Part shown: piece by piece, positions 35,300 to 44,565 of the stretch
How the letters are laid out: each line of letters begins with the position of its first letter
How positions within the stretch are numbered: position 1 is the first letter of the stretch
DNA from: Sphingomonas hankookensis
Lineage (GTDB): Bacteria; Pseudomonadota; Alphaproteobacteria; Sphingomonadales; Sphingomonadaceae
Assembly (NCBI RefSeq): GCF_001619955.1
Contig: NZ_LQQO01000063.1
Location: 1 to 64,000, forward strand
DNA length: 64,000 nucleotides
Direction: 5' to 3'
Made by a program: the position numbers and the translations under genes
The notes under the pieces: model-generated
Told to the model about the DNA's origin: nothing
Seen by the model: only the letters and a program-made list of their open reading frames with translations
The model's database searches: none

Positions 35300-35398
35300 C
35301 CGTCATTCCGGCGCAGGCCGGAATCCATGGATGGGGTAAGGTCGCGATAAACCGCGAACACCCGACACAATGGATCCCGGCCTGCGCCGGGATGACGG
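35300..35398. repeat. REP-like palindrome between engB and exoD-like gene
   Basis: Arms at 35300-35330 and 35371-35398 are inverted copies, each with an inner hairpin (ATTCCGGCGCAGGCCGGAAT; ATCCCGGCCTGCGCCGGGAT). The layout CGTCATTCC...GGGATGACGG is close to the elements at 43.9 kb and inside selO. It lies between convergent genes and probably ends both transcripts. Confidence 0.75.
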
Positions 35399-35408
35399 CA
35401 GAAATCAT

Positions 35409-36026
35409 TTACCCCGACTTCGACACAAACAACCCCGCCCCCAGCGCCACCGCCCCGACCGACAACGCGCACGCCACGATCATCAGCAACCCGTCGCGCA
35501 CCAGCAGCGCGATGCCGAACGCCATGATCGCCGCCATCGGCGCGGTGCTGGCGAAGGGCAGCAGTTCCAGCGGCGGCACGGTCAGGCACAGCAGCACTAC
35601 CGCCACCCCGGCGACCTTGACCATCGGCCCCTTGGTCAGCGCCGGTAGCCGCCCGTGAAACCATTTGTCCATCCGCTTGGCGATCGGCCGCGTCTTGTCG
35701 GCGACCTTGACCAGCTTTTCGCCCTTCAGCCCACGATTGGCGAGGAAGCCCGGCAACCACAGATGCTTGCGGCCGAGGATCAACTGAACGGCAAGCAGGA
35801 TCATCACCACCGCCATTGCCGTCGGCAAGCCGGGAATGCCGCCGACCGGCGAAATGTCGATCAGCGGAAAGATGATGAAGAACGGGCCATAGGCACGCTG
35901 GCCCAGCGCCTCCAGCATGTCGCCCAGCTTCGCTTTCTCGGCACCGGCCTGCTCGCCCAGTTCCTTCAACCGGTCAAGCACCTCGCCCACGCTATGCGGA
36001 TCGCCGCCTTTTTCGTTTTCCGCCAT
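35409..36026 (-). CDS. ExoD-family membrane protein
   Basis: A 205-residue protein with an N-terminal cytoplasmic helix (VGEVLDRLKELGEQAGAEKAKLGDMLEALGQRAYGPFFIIFPLIDISPVGGIPG) and four or so membrane helices, the ExoD/exopolysaccharide-synthesis family pattern. In Sinorhizobium exoD mutants make altered exopolysaccharide and are alkali-sensitive; the biochemical activity is unknown. The start at MAENEKGGD is preferred over the upstream extension, which looks non-coding. Confidence 0.88.
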   Translation of the reverse strand: MAENEKGGDPHSVGEVLDRLKELGEQAGAEKAKLGDMLEALGQRAYGPFFIIFPLIDISPVGGIPGLPTAMAVVMILLAVQLILGRKHLWLPGFLANRGLKGEKLVKVADKTRPIAKRMDKWFHGRLPALTKGPMVKVAGVAVVLLCLTVPPLELLPFASTAPMAAIMAFGIALLVRDGLLMIVACALSVGAVALGAGLFVSKSG

Positions 36027-36103
36027 GGATTTGCCAACGGATCGTTCCGCCCCCGGTTCCAATCGCTCGACACGGGCGCCGTCGCATGGCACCACCCGCG
36101 CCC

Positions 36104-36772
36104 ATGCTGAAGCTCATCATCGGGAACAAGGCCTATTCCTCCTGGTCGCTGCGCGGCTGGCTGGCGGCCAAGCTGTCAGGCCTGCCGTTCGAGGAGGTCG
36201 TCGTGCCGCTCTACGACGCCGACTGGGACAAACGCCGCGAAGGCGACGAATTCGCGCCGTCGTCGGGCAAGGTGCCGATCCTGTGGGACGGCGACGACAT
36301 CGTCGTGTGGGACAGCCTGGCGATCGTCGAATATCTCAACGAGAAATCGGGCGGCGACAAATTCTGGCCGGCCGACCCGGCGGCGCGCGCCATGGCCCGG
36401 TCGATGGCCGCCGAAATGCATTCGGGCTTCGCGCCGCTACGCCGCAAGCACAGCATGAACGTCCGCCAGGTCTATGATCCGACCCAACCCGACGACGACG
36501 TCGCCGCCGACCTTTCGCGCATCTACGAGCTATGGGCACAGGCCCGCGCCCGCTTCGGCCAGGGTGGCGACTATCTGTTCGGCGAATTCGGCGCGGCCGA
36601 CATCATGTTCGCGCCGGTCGCGACGCGGATCGTCACCTATTCGCTGCCCTGCCCGCGCTTCGCGATGGGCTATATCATCACCCTGTTGCAGCACCCATGG
36701 ATGCAGGACTGGATCGCCAGCGCCCAGGAAGAAGACTGGGTCCTCGAACAGTACGAACAGCCGGTGAAATAA
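36104..36772 (+). CDS. Glutathione S-transferase family protein
   Basis: A 222-residue GST: a thioredoxin-like N-terminal domain (LKLIIGNKAYSSWSLRGWLAAKLSGLPFEEV, GKVPILWDGDDIVVWDSLAIVEYL) and an all-helical C-terminal domain ending LQHPWMQDWIASAQEE. The S-S-W-S segment provides the likely glutathione-activating serine. The physiological substrate is unknown. The start at 36104 matches homologues; 36086 would add six residues. A perfect intrinsic terminator follows the stop. Confidence 0.9.
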   Translation: MLKLIIGNKAYSSWSLRGWLAAKLSGLPFEEVVVPLYDADWDKRREGDEFAPSSGKVPILWDGDDIVVWDSLAIVEYLNEKSGGDKFWPADPAARAMARSMAAEMHSGFAPLRRKHSMNVRQVYDPTQPDDDVAADLSRIYELWAQARARFGQGGDYLFGEFGAADIMFAPVATRIVTYSLPCPRFAMGYIITLLQHPWMQDWIASAQEEDWVLEQYEQPVK

Positions 36773-36774
36773 GC

Positions 36775-36799
36775 TCCTCCCCGGCACGGGGAGGATTTT
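36775..36799. terminator. Intrinsic terminator after GST gene
   Basis: A perfect 9-base stem, TCCTCCCCG with CGGGGAGGA, around the loop GCA is followed by TTTT (36796-36799). It lies between the stops of convergent genes. The run touches the first base of the hydrolase stop codon on the other strand. Confidence 0.8.
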
Positions 36800-37563
36800 C
36801 AGGCCAGAAACCCCGCGATCGCGTCGCCCAGTTCCTTCTTCACCACCGCGCTCATGTGGTTGCCGGGTGTCTCGATCAGCCGCGCATCGGGCAACAAGTT
36901 GGCCAGCGCGGCGTGGCTGCCATTATCGTCGTCCTCCTCGCCCGCCAGCACCAGCACCGGCTGCCGAATACCGGCCAGTTCCTCGCGCGAGGTGTCGACG
37001 AACGTTTCGAGGATGCCGAGCAGCGCCACCGGATCGCCTCCGGTGGTCTTCAGGAACGCCTCCGCCATCCATTCCGGCGACCCGCGCTCGAAGCTGCCGA
37101 GATTGGTCAGGATGCGCCGGAAATGCGCCGCGCGCCGCCCGGTGTCGAGCAACCCTTCCAGCCCCATGCCGCTCAGCACCAGCCTGCCCGGCGTCGCGCC
37201 CATCGTTACCATCCGCACCGCCGTCCGCGCGCCGAGCGAATAGCCGCCCAGGTCATAGTCGGTCAGCCCGAGATGCGCGATCAGCGCCATGCCGTCCTTC
37301 GCCAGCGCATCGGGCGGATAGGCGGCGGCGTCGTGCGGCCGGGCGCTCGCCCCATGCGCGCGCAGATCGGGCATGATGACCCGTCGACCGAGCGCCGCGA
37401 CCTTCGCCGCATGGCCGTACTTGATCCAGTTGGTCTGCGCGTCGCTGAAATAGCCGTGGATCAGCACGACCGGCCGCCCCTCACCTATTTCGGCCCAGGC
37501 GATCTCGACCCCGTCGAAGCTCGCGAAACGATGGGTGGTGACAGGGGGCTGGGTCACGATCAT
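36799..37563 (-). CDS. Alpha/beta hydrolase
   Basis: 254 residues. The strand-and-oxyanion motif is VVLIHGYFSDAQTNW, the nucleophile elbow GGYSLGARTAV, the acid region LVLAGEEDDDNG and the histidine in ETPGNHMSAVV. The cap includes FVDTSREELAGI. Substrate not predictable. No signal peptide is seen. It is transcribed alone, converging on the GST gene. Confidence 0.87.
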   Translation of the reverse strand: MIVTQPPVTTHRFASFDGVEIAWAEIGEGRPVVLIHGYFSDAQTNWIKYGHAAKVAALGRRVIMPDLRAHGASARPHDAAAYPPDALAKDGMALIAHLGLTDYDLGGYSLGARTAVRMVTMGATPGRLVLSGMGLEGLLDTGRRAAHFRRILTNLGSFERGSPEWMAEAFLKTTGGDPVALLGILETFVDTSREELAGIRQPVLVLAGEEDDDNGSHAALANLLPDARLIETPGNHMSAVVKKELGDAIAGFLA

Positions 37564-37702
37564 GCAGTCCTTGGCCGGAATTTCGCGAAGGGCTATGCGC
37601 GGACCGATCCCGCCTGTCGAGCCGGGCGTCGCGCATTTGCCGCTTCACCAGCGCGTGAAACCAAGTTAGTATCCCAAGCAACAAAAGAACAAGCGGAAGA
37701 GG

Positions 37703-38347
37703 ATGCCGGCCAGCCCGGAGACCACCGCCATCAATCCCGCCCTGCCCCATAACGGCGTACCGCACAGCCGATCCGAAGATGTCTATGCGATCATCGTCGG
37801 CTGCGTGATGATCGCGCTGGGCCTCGCCATGCTGCGCGCCGCCGGACTGGTGACCGGCGGCATCGCCGGGGTGGCGTTGCTGGTGTCCTATCTCGTGCCG
37901 CTGCCGACCGGCGTGCTGTTCACGCTGATCAACATTCCCTTCTTCCTGTTCGCGCGCGCGGCGATGGGGTCGCGCTTCATGTGGCGCACCATCGCGGTCA
38001 ATGGCGGCATCGCGCTGTTTTCGACGATGGCGCGCTACGGCTTTCGCATCGTCGAGGCGCATCCGGCCTTCGCCGCGGTCGCGGGCGGTACGGTGATCGG
38101 CATGGGCATCCTCGCGCTGGCGCGGCACGATGCCGGCGTCGGCGGGACCGGCGTGGTGACGCTGTGGCTGCAACGCACGCGCGGGTGGAATGCGGGGCGG
38201 ACGCAGATCGCGATCGACCTCGCCATCCTTGCCGCGTCCTTCGCGGTCGTCGCCCCGGTACAGGTCGCCTGGTCGGCGCTCAGCGCGGCGGCGATCAGCG
38301 GCATCCTGATCGCGTGGCACCGGCCGGGACGCTACACCGGCTATTGA
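37703..38347 (+). CDS. YitT-family integral membrane protein
   Basis: A 214-residue protein with five or six predicted membrane helices. YitT signatures are LGLAMLRAAGLVTGGIAGVALLVSY and LINIPFFLFARAAMG, then GTVIGMGILALARHDAGVGGTGVVTLWLQR. The C-terminal cytoplasmic DUF2179 domain seen in Bacillus YitT proteins is absent, so this is the short form. Function unknown, possibly a small-molecule carrier. GGAAGAGG lies just upstream of the start. Confidence 0.85.
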   Translation: MPASPETTAINPALPHNGVPHSRSEDVYAIIVGCVMIALGLAMLRAAGLVTGGIAGVALLVSYLVPLPTGVLFTLINIPFFLFARAAMGSRFMWRTIAVNGGIALFSTMARYGFRIVEAHPAFAAVAGGTVIGMGILALARHDAGVGGTGVVTLWLQRTRGWNAGRTQIAIDLAILAASFAVVAPVQVAWSALSAAAISGILIAWHRPGRYTGY

Positions 38348-38351
38348 CGGG

Positions 38352-39053
38352 TCAGGCGGCGATGGCCGTCAGCTGATCGTTCTCACGCAACATGGCCGAT
38401 GCGCGTTCGGTGGCGTGGCGGATATCCTCGGCCAGCGACTTCACCTCGCGCGCGACCACGGCAAAGCCGCTCCCCGCCTCACCCGCGCGCGCCGCCTCGA
38501 TCGCGGCGTTCAACGCGACCAGCCGCGTCTGCGCGGTGATATCGCCGATCGAGGTGACGATCGCCGCCAGTTGCGTCATCAGCAGCCGCAGCGCCTCCGC
38601 CTGCTGCTCCAGCCGCGCCTGAAACCGCTGCCCCTCGTCGAAGCGTGCCTGCACTTCGCGTTCCAGCAGCACCTGCCGCGTCAGGTCGGTCGCGATCTTG
38701 ACGATCGAGGTCGGTTGGCCGCGACCGTCGAGGATCGGGTTGTAGGTCGCCTGCAACCACACATCATGGCCCTGCCGGTCGATCCGCCGGTACAATCCGC
38801 TGTCGAACGCGCCCTCGCCCAGCTTGTGCCAGAATTGCGCATAATGCGCGGAAACGCCATCTTCCGTCCGACAGAAAATCCGGTGATGCCGGCCGCGTAT
38901 CTCCGGCAGGCCATATCCCATGACGTCGAGGAACAGATCGTTGGCCCACAGGACGGTGCCGTCCAGCCCGAAATGGACCACCGCCTGCGACCGGCAGATC
39001 GCCTCCCACGCACCGTGATACAGCGCGCTATCCTGGATGAACTGCGTGTCCAT
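38352..39053 (-). CDS. Soluble PAS-domain chemoreceptor-like protein, short form
   Basis: 233 residues. A PAS domain (about 20-130: [64 protein letters not shown]) is joined by a coiled coil to a shortened MCP signalling tip ([37 protein letters not shown]). There is no membrane helix and the cytoplasmic bundle is only about 90 residues. Such proteins sense redox or light via a bound cofactor and join soluble arrays or modulate CheA. No RBS is obvious; GTG at 39059 is an alternative. Confidence 0.83.
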   Translation of the reverse strand: MDTQFIQDSALYHGAWEAICRSQAVVHFGLDGTVLWANDLFLDVMGYGLPEIRGRHHRIFCRTEDGVSAHYAQFWHKLGEGAFDSGLYRRIDRQGHDVWLQATYNPILDGRGQPTSIVKIATDLTRQVLLEREVQARFDEGQRFQARLEQQAEALRLLMTQLAAIVTSIGDITAQTRLVALNAAIEAARAGEAGSGFAVVAREVKSLAEDIRHATERASAMLRENDQLTAIAA

Positions 39054-39169
39054 GCACACATCATGCGCGCATAGCGTTAAGGACGACTTAGGAAATCGGA
39101 ACGGCTTCCGAAAAACAACGGTACGTCAGGTACGTAGCGCGCCGCGGCCGCCGCGGAAGCCGCGCCCGG

Positions 39170-40201
39170 TCAATCCTTCTTCAGGTGCCGGCGACCCAGC
39201 AGCTCCGCGATCTGCACCGCGTTCAGCGCGGCGCCCTTGCGCAGATTGTCGCTGACGCACCACAGGGCCAGGCCGTTCTCGACGGTCGAATCCTCGCGCA
39301 CGCGGCTGACATAGGTCGCGAAGTCGCCGACGCATTCGATCGGAGTTGCGTATCCGCCGTCCTCACGCTTGTCGACCAGCATGATGCCGGGCGCCTCGCG
39401 CAGGATCTTCTGCGCATCCTCGGCCGACAGCTCGTTTTCCAGCTCGATATTGATCGCTTCCGAATGGCCGACGAACACGGGAACGCGAACGCAGGTCGCG
39501 GTCACCTTGATCTTGGGATCGAGGATCTTCTTGGTCTCGACCACCATCTTCCACTCTTCCTTGGTCGACCCGTCGTCGAGGAAGCTGTCGATGTGCGGGA
39601 TCACGTTGAACGCGATCTGCTTGGTGAACTTCTTGGGCTCTGCCGAGTCACCGACGAAGATGTTGCGGCTCTGTTCGAACAGCTCGTCCATCCCCGCCTT
39701 GCCCGCGCCCGACACCGACTGGTAGGTCGCGACGACGACGCGCTTGATCGTGGCGGCATCGTGCAGCGGCTTCAATGCCACGACCATCTGCGCGGTCGAG
39801 CAATTGGGGTTGGCGATGATGTTGCGCGTCTTGTACCCGTCGATCGCCTCCGGGTTCACTTCCGGCACGATCAGCGGAACGTCGGGGTCCATGCGGTACA
39901 GCGACGAATTGTCGATCACCGTGCAGCCGGCGGCGGCGAACTTGGGCGCATAGACCTTGGTCGCCTCGCTGCCGATCGCGAACAGCGCCATGTCCCATCC
40001 GGTCGGATCGAAATGCTCGATATTCTGGATCTTGTACTGCTTACCGGTCTCGCCGAAATCGGCCATGTCGCCGGCCGAGCGCGACGATGCCAGCACCGCC
40101 AGATCGTCGATCGGAAACTCGCGCTCCGCCAGGATGTTTAGCATTTCGCGCCCGACATTGCCGGTCGCGCCCGCGACGACTACCCGATACCCCACTTGCA
40201 T
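39170..40201 (-). CDS. asd: Aspartate-semialdehyde dehydrogenase
   Basis: A 343-residue NADP-dependent enzyme of the lysine, threonine and methionine pathway. The N-terminal Rossmann motif is VVVAGATGNVGREMLNIL. The active-site cysteine is in NIIANPNCSTAQMVVAL, and the catalytic histidine region is VPVFVGHSEAINIELE. Full length. The start MQVGYRVVVAG is preferred because the upstream frame is non-coding. It is divergent from the decayed DUF6402-like gene. Confidence 0.96.
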   Translation of the reverse strand: MQVGYRVVVAGATGNVGREMLNILAEREFPIDDLAVLASSRSAGDMADFGETGKQYKIQNIEHFDPTGWDMALFAIGSEATKVYAPKFAAAGCTVIDNSSLYRMDPDVPLIVPEVNPEAIDGYKTRNIIANPNCSTAQMVVALKPLHDAATIKRVVVATYQSVSGAGKAGMDELFEQSRNIFVGDSAEPKKFTKQIAFNVIPHIDSFLDDGSTKEEWKMVVETKKILDPKIKVTATCVRVPVFVGHSEAINIELENELSAEDAQKILREAPGIMLVDKREDGGYATPIECVGDFATYVSRVREDSTVENGLALWCVSDNLRKGAALNAVQIAELLGRRHLKKD

Positions 40202-40319
40202 ACTCCGCGTTCTTAACTTGCGCGAACGCATAGTCGCCTTGCAAGAAAAGTCCAGCGGTTCGCGGATCACGGTCAGCTCCTGCGCCGCTCTTGCCTGGGG
40301 ATCGGTGGCGCGTGCATGA

Positions 40320-41164
40320 TCCCGGCCGGAGCGGAGGACAAGGCTGAATGCAACACCCAAGGCGTTTTATCTCAGCGACATTCCGGCGGTCATGCGGCGC
40401 GAGCAATGGCCGATTGGCGCAGCATTGATGGATCGCTGGTTCGCAGCGAAGGCCTGGGCCATGCCGACAGCCGTCAAGCGCGGCCAGCAACCAGCGCCGC
40501 CGCGTGCCGTCGATACCACCACCGTCACGATGGCATGGGCAATGGCGGTGCCGCGCTTCGCCGCTGCCCAACGCCGGCTGCTGGCAACATGGTCGCGTGG
40601 TGAGCGGCTCGGTCCCAGTCCGGGCGAAGTCGTGCGCAGGTCCTGCGGTGGATGCGCATCTACCGTGTCGCCGGTGATCGCTCGTTCCGCTTCGGCGACC
40701 TGAGACGGCGGGTCCCGGTCATCGACATGGACTGCGCGATCAACCGCGAGGTGGTCGACAGCGCCTGGTATGGCGCCGCCGACGATTTCTACGCCGCGTT
40801 CGGCAGCGCGCTGGTACGGCTGGCAGTCAGCGGCATGGTCGAACCCGTATCCGGCGGCTAGCGGGTGAGCATCGATCAGGTCGGTACCTACCTGCGTGAC
40901 TCTTACGATTTCAACGGCAACCAGCCGCTGGGCAGCTGGGGTCCGGGCGGCCTTTTGCGCGTCGCGCTACTCGCACCGGCCATCGAAGTAGAGGTCCGCA
41001 AGCAACCCTCCTCTTTCCGACAGGGGTTTGCCTGTTTCCCGGTCAGCAACGACCCGTTCCGGCAATATCGTGGCGTTACGGACATGGGCGGGGACTTCAT
41101 GATCTATTCGGACATACGCGGGCAGCGACTGGCCCAGCCCGTCACCGTCATGGTGCCACGATGA
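40320..41164 (+). pseudogene. Decayed DUF6402-like gene
   Basis: Three pieces of one protein read rightward. The first, in the frame of 40392, is KAFYLSDIPAVMRREQWPIG, then DRWFAAKAWAMP and DTTTVTMAWAM. A frameshift near 40630-40660 follows, then FRFGDLRRRVPVIDMDCAINREVVDSAWYGAADDFYAAFG. A TAG at 40859-40861 interrupts that frame. It resumes with VSIDQVGTYLRDSYDFNGNQPLGSWG and GGDFMIYSDIRGQRLA. The order recalls DUF6402 proteins (from memory). The N-terminal frame is open back to 40320 without a clear start codon. The lesions could be real decay or sequencing error. Confidence 0.7.
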
Positions 41165-41523
41165 GCCGGCGGCCGTGGCGTGCGCCGGTAGTCGCGATCG
41201 CCTTCGTTGCGGGCACCGCAGTCGGCGCGACTGCCGGACTGCATTGGGCGACGCCGGGTGCCCTGATCGACATCGAAACCTCACCCGACCAGAAAGAACG
41301 GGTCGAGCTCTATCGCCCGGATCGCTGGCAGCAGCTGACGGGCCACAATGCAAACGACTATGCCATCGCCCGCCTGTCCTCGACCGCCGACGGCACGATC
41401 CTCGCCACCAGTCCGCCCTTCTACCTCGACGGATCGGGCGCGACGCGGTGGTCGCCCCGCGCGGTCGAGATCGGCGTCGCCGCCCGGTACGACCGGGCGA
41501 CGGGCCGATGGTCGGTGCAATAG
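41161..41523 (+). CDS. Small single-pass membrane protein next to the DUF6402-like gene
   Basis: 120 residues: a basic start (MSRRPWR), one membrane helix or signal anchor (VVAIAFVAGTAVGATAGLHWATPG) and an exported domain of about 85 residues (LIDIETSPDQKERVELYRPDRWQQLTG, ATRWSPRAVEIGVAARYDRATGRWSV). I do not recognise a family with confidence. Its start overlaps the stop of the broken gene as ATGA, so the two were once translated together and probably worked together. Confidence 0.65.
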   Translation: MSRRPWRAPVVAIAFVAGTAVGATAGLHWATPGALIDIETSPDQKERVELYRPDRWQQLTGHNANDYAIARLSSTADGTILATSPPFYLDGSGATRWSPRAVEIGVAARYDRATGRWSVQ

Positions 41524-41524
41524 C

Positions 41525-43774
41525 TTACGGCTTGTCCTTCACCTGCCGGTTCAGGAAGTTCAGGATCGTCTTCCACAGATGCTCGCTCACCCCCGGTCCG
41601 CCGACGCGGTGGGTCTGCCCCGGATAGAGCATCAGTTCGAACGGTGTCGCCGATTTCTGCATCGCCGCCATCATCGCGGTCGAATGTTCCAGCACGACGT
41701 TATCGTCGGCCATGCCGTGGATCAGCAGCATCGGATCGCTGATCTTCGCCGCGTCCGCCACCGTCGCCGACGTGGCATAGGCTTCGGGCACCGTGCGGGG
41801 ATCGCCCATATAGCGCTCGGTATAATGGGTGTCGTACAGTTCCCAGCGCGACACCGGCGCGCCCGCCACGCCCGCCGCGAACACGCCCGGCGCCTTTTCC
41901 AGCATCTTGAGCGTCATATAGCCGCCATAGGACCAGCCATAGGTCGCGATCTTGTCCGGCGCGACGAAGGGCAAGGTCTTGAGATAATTCGCGCCGGCAA
42001 TCTGGTCGTCGACCTCGACCGATCCCATCGCGCGATAAATCTGGTTCTCGAACGCCTTGCCGCGTTCGGGCGATCCGCGATTATCGATCTCGAACCAGAT
42101 CCACCCCTGATCGACCAGATATTGGCGCAGCGCCCCGCCCCATGCGCGGCGCACGACCTGGCTGCCCGGCCCGCCATAATGCGAGAAGAACACCGGATAG
42201 CGCTTGCCCGGCTCCAGCTTGGGCGTGATCATGTTCCAGTGCAGCACCGACCCGTCGGCCGCCTTGATCTCCCCGAACTGCGTCGGGCGATGGCTGGCGA
42301 CATAGGGCGCGTAGGGGTGATCGCCGCTCAGCGCATTCTCGTTGATCCACGCGATCCGCTTGGCCGACGTATCCGCCAGATAGGTCTGCGCCGGCTGGTC
42401 GGGGTTGGAGCGGGTGACGATCAGCCGCGCCGCCTTCCCGTCCATCGACGCGCCGTAGGACCAGCCCGCCTCGGTCATCCGCGTGACCGCGCCGGGCTTG
42501 GACAGGTCGACGCGGTATAGCTGCCGCTCCAGCACATCGTCCTTGTTGGCGAGGAAATAGACGCGCCCCTTCGCCTCGTCGACGCCCGCCAGATCTGCGA
42601 CCATCCATTTGCCGCTGGTCAGCTGCGTCCACTTGCCTGCCTGCCAGCGGTACAGATGGCCGTACCCGTCGCGCTCCGACCACCAGATGAGACTCCCGTC
42701 CTTCATCATGTGATAGGCATCGGACAGGTTGATCCAGCTCTTCGGTCCCGATTCTTCGGTGAACAGCACGGTCGAGCGACCGGTTGTCGGATCGACCTTC
42801 AGCATGTCGAGCCTGGTCTGCGCCCGGTCCTGCCGCTGGACCAGCAGCGCCTTGCCATCCGGCGTCCAGTCGACCCGCGCCAGATAGATGTCGGGATCGG
42901 GGCCCAGGTCAACCTTCACCCGGCCCGACCCGTCCGGCTTCATCACATACAGGTCGACCAGCACGTTGGGCGTGCCCGCCTTCGGGTAACGCTGCTGATA
43001 GATGCTCGTCCCCTCGGCACCGATCGCCGAGCGGGTGACGATGCCGACCGGCGCCTCGTCGAAGCGCTGCACCGCGACCAGCCGGTCGCCCGGCGACCAC
43101 CAATAGCCGGTACGCCGTCCCATTTCTTCCTGCGCGACGAACTCCGCCTCGCCGAAATGGACATTATCCTTGCCTTCGGTGGTGAGCGCGGTTTCCTTGC
43201 CGGTCTTCAGGTCCAGCGCCACCAGGTTCTGGTCGCGTACGAAGCTGACATAGTTGCCCTCCGGGCTGACCACCGGGTTCAGCTCGCCGCTCTCGCTGTT
43301 GGTCAGCCGGCGGACCTGGCCGTCGATCGTCGCGAGATAGAGGTCGCCGTCCAGCGGCACGAGGATCGACTTGCCATCGGGCGCCCAGTCATAGGCCAGG
43401 ATGCCGCGCTTGCCGGTCAGCGAGCGGTCGCGCTCGCGCTGCATCTTTTCCGCTTCGGACAGCGCCGCACCGGTGCCGACCTTCTTGGAATCGACCAGCA
43501 TCCGCCATTCGCGGGTGGTCGTGTCCATCGCCCACAGATCGAACCGCTCGCGCTCGTCCGCCCGATTGCGCAGCAGCGTGACGTACTTGCCGTCCGGCGA
43601 CAGCTTCAAATTCTGCGGCTGGCTGCCGTTCAGGTCGGGGCTGGCGAACACCCGCTCCAGAGTCAGCTCGCCGGCCCTTGCCGGATTGCCGGCGGCCGCT
43701 GGCTGGGCCGGTTCACTCGCCATCCCGGCCGTTCCCATTGCCAGCAACGCTGCGCCCATCAACCATTTTACCAT
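41525..43774 (-). CDS. S9 family peptidase (dipeptidyl-peptidase IV-like)
   Basis: A 749-residue exported serine peptidase. The signal peptide is about 1-20. A beta-propeller N-terminal domain (about 35-510, repeated LSPDGKYV, WAPDGKSI, WTPDGKALL) caps a catalytic alpha/beta hydrolase domain with S615 (GWSYGGYM), an acidic residue at 690/691 (GMADDNV) and H722 (PGQTHRV). The double-Glu region of DPP IV is represented by FVAQEEMGRRTGYWWSPG, which supports N-terminal dipeptide release. It probably feeds on periplasmic peptides. Transcribed alone. Confidence 0.94.
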   Translation of the reverse strand: MVKWLMGAALLAMGTAGMASEPAQPAAAGNPARAGELTLERVFASPDLNGSQPQNLKLSPDGKYVTLLRNRADERERFDLWAMDTTTREWRMLVDSKKVGTGAALSEAEKMQRERDRSLTGKRGILAYDWAPDGKSILVPLDGDLYLATIDGQVRRLTNSESGELNPVVSPEGNYVSFVRDQNLVALDLKTGKETALTTEGKDNVHFGEAEFVAQEEMGRRTGYWWSPGDRLVAVQRFDEAPVGIVTRSAIGAEGTSIYQQRYPKAGTPNVLVDLYVMKPDGSGRVKVDLGPDPDIYLARVDWTPDGKALLVQRQDRAQTRLDMLKVDPTTGRSTVLFTEESGPKSWINLSDAYHMMKDGSLIWWSERDGYGHLYRWQAGKWTQLTSGKWMVADLAGVDEAKGRVYFLANKDDVLERQLYRVDLSKPGAVTRMTEAGWSYGASMDGKAARLIVTRSNPDQPAQTYLADTSAKRIAWINENALSGDHPYAPYVASHRPTQFGEIKAADGSVLHWNMITPKLEPGKRYPVFFSHYGGPGSQVVRRAWGGALRQYLVDQGWIWFEIDNRGSPERGKAFENQIYRAMGSVEVDDQIAGANYLKTLPFVAPDKIATYGWSYGGYMTLKMLEKAPGVFAAGVAGAPVSRWELYDTHYTERYMGDPRTVPEAYATSATVADAAKISDPMLLIHGMADDNVVLEHSTAMMAAMQKSATPFELMLYPGQTHRVGGPGVSEHLWKTILNFLNRQVKDKP

Positions 43775-43888
43775 AGTGCCCCGTATCCTTGCCCGGCACG
43801 TCCGCGCCGGTCGTATCGGTTGTTATCGCTTGGGGGACGGCGGAGGTAAATGGCTGAATTAGGCGGGTCGCGGACCGGTCCTACCAAT

Positions 43889-43978
43889 GCCGTACCCCCG
43901 CGCAGGCGGGGGTCCAGGGTCACAGGCGCGGGCCGTGGTCAGCTTGGCTCCGGATTCCCGCCTGCGCGGGAATGACGG
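43889..43978. repeat. REP-like palindrome, same family as the one in selO
   Basis: Arm 1 (43891-43915) contains CCCCCGCGCAGGCGGGGG and arm 2 (43952-43978) contains TTCCCGCCTGCGCGGGAA; together they form a large stem. Arm 1 is identical over 25 bases to 52273-52297 inside selO. It lies between the divergent S9 peptidase start and the convergent SH3 gene end. Confidence 0.8.
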
Positions 43979-43984
43979 AACGCC

Positions 43985-44467
43985 CTACATCGTCTCGCCG
44001 GGATCGACGCCCCACAGCCGCGACTGTTCGACATAGCCCCCGCGCCCCTTCACATCGAAGAAGCACCATGCGCCATTGCATCGCGACAACCGCCCGACGA
44101 CCCCCGGCGCGGCGCGCCACACCACCGCCGCCCCCGCCTGCGGCGACGCGCGCAGTTCGACCACCTCGCGCCCGACAAAGCCGGTGCGCCGGTCGCTCAG
44201 CAGCCCGACCTGCAACCATCCACGCGTGCCGTCCGGGTCCTCGACCCGGCGCCAGTCCTGATAGATGTCGAGCACCTTGATCGGCATGTCGGCGCGGCGA
44301 TAGACCCACTGGGTCGGATAATTCTTGCCCGGCCCGCTGCGCATCCGCGCCTCGCCCGCGGCGATCGACGCATAATAGGGCGTCTTGCGGCGCTGCGCAT
44401 CGGCCGCTCCCGTCGCAACCACCGTCAGCACCGCCGCCACCGCGATCGATCGCCCGCCCAAGCGCAT
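43985..44467 (-). CDS. Exported SH3-domain protein
   Basis: A 160-residue protein with a signal peptide (about 1-24, ends AAGTGAADAQ-type AVVATGAADAQ) and bacterial SH3-like repeats: ARMRSGPGKNYPTQWVYRRADMPIKVLDIYQDWRRVEDPDGTRGWLQ, then VVELRASPQAGAAVVWRAAPGVVGRLSRCNGAWCFFDVKGRGGYVEQ. Such periplasmic proteins probably bind the cell wall. The short start at 44467 is used because a signal peptide begins there. Confidence 0.88.
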   Translation of the reverse strand: MRLGGRSIAVAAVLTVVATGAADAQRRKTPYYASIAAGEARMRSGPGKNYPTQWVYRRADMPIKVLDIYQDWRRVEDPDGTRGWLQVGLLSDRRTGFVGREVVELRASPQAGAAVVWRAAPGVVGRLSRCNGAWCFFDVKGRGGYVEQSRLWGVDPGETM

Positions 44468-44565
44468 GATATTGTCCCCGAATGTCTGTCGCTTGCCTGT
44501 ATCGGCAAGCAGCCCCCCGCGGCAAGCCGTTGACGCCGCCCGCCCCCTTCGCCAATCCGTATGAC

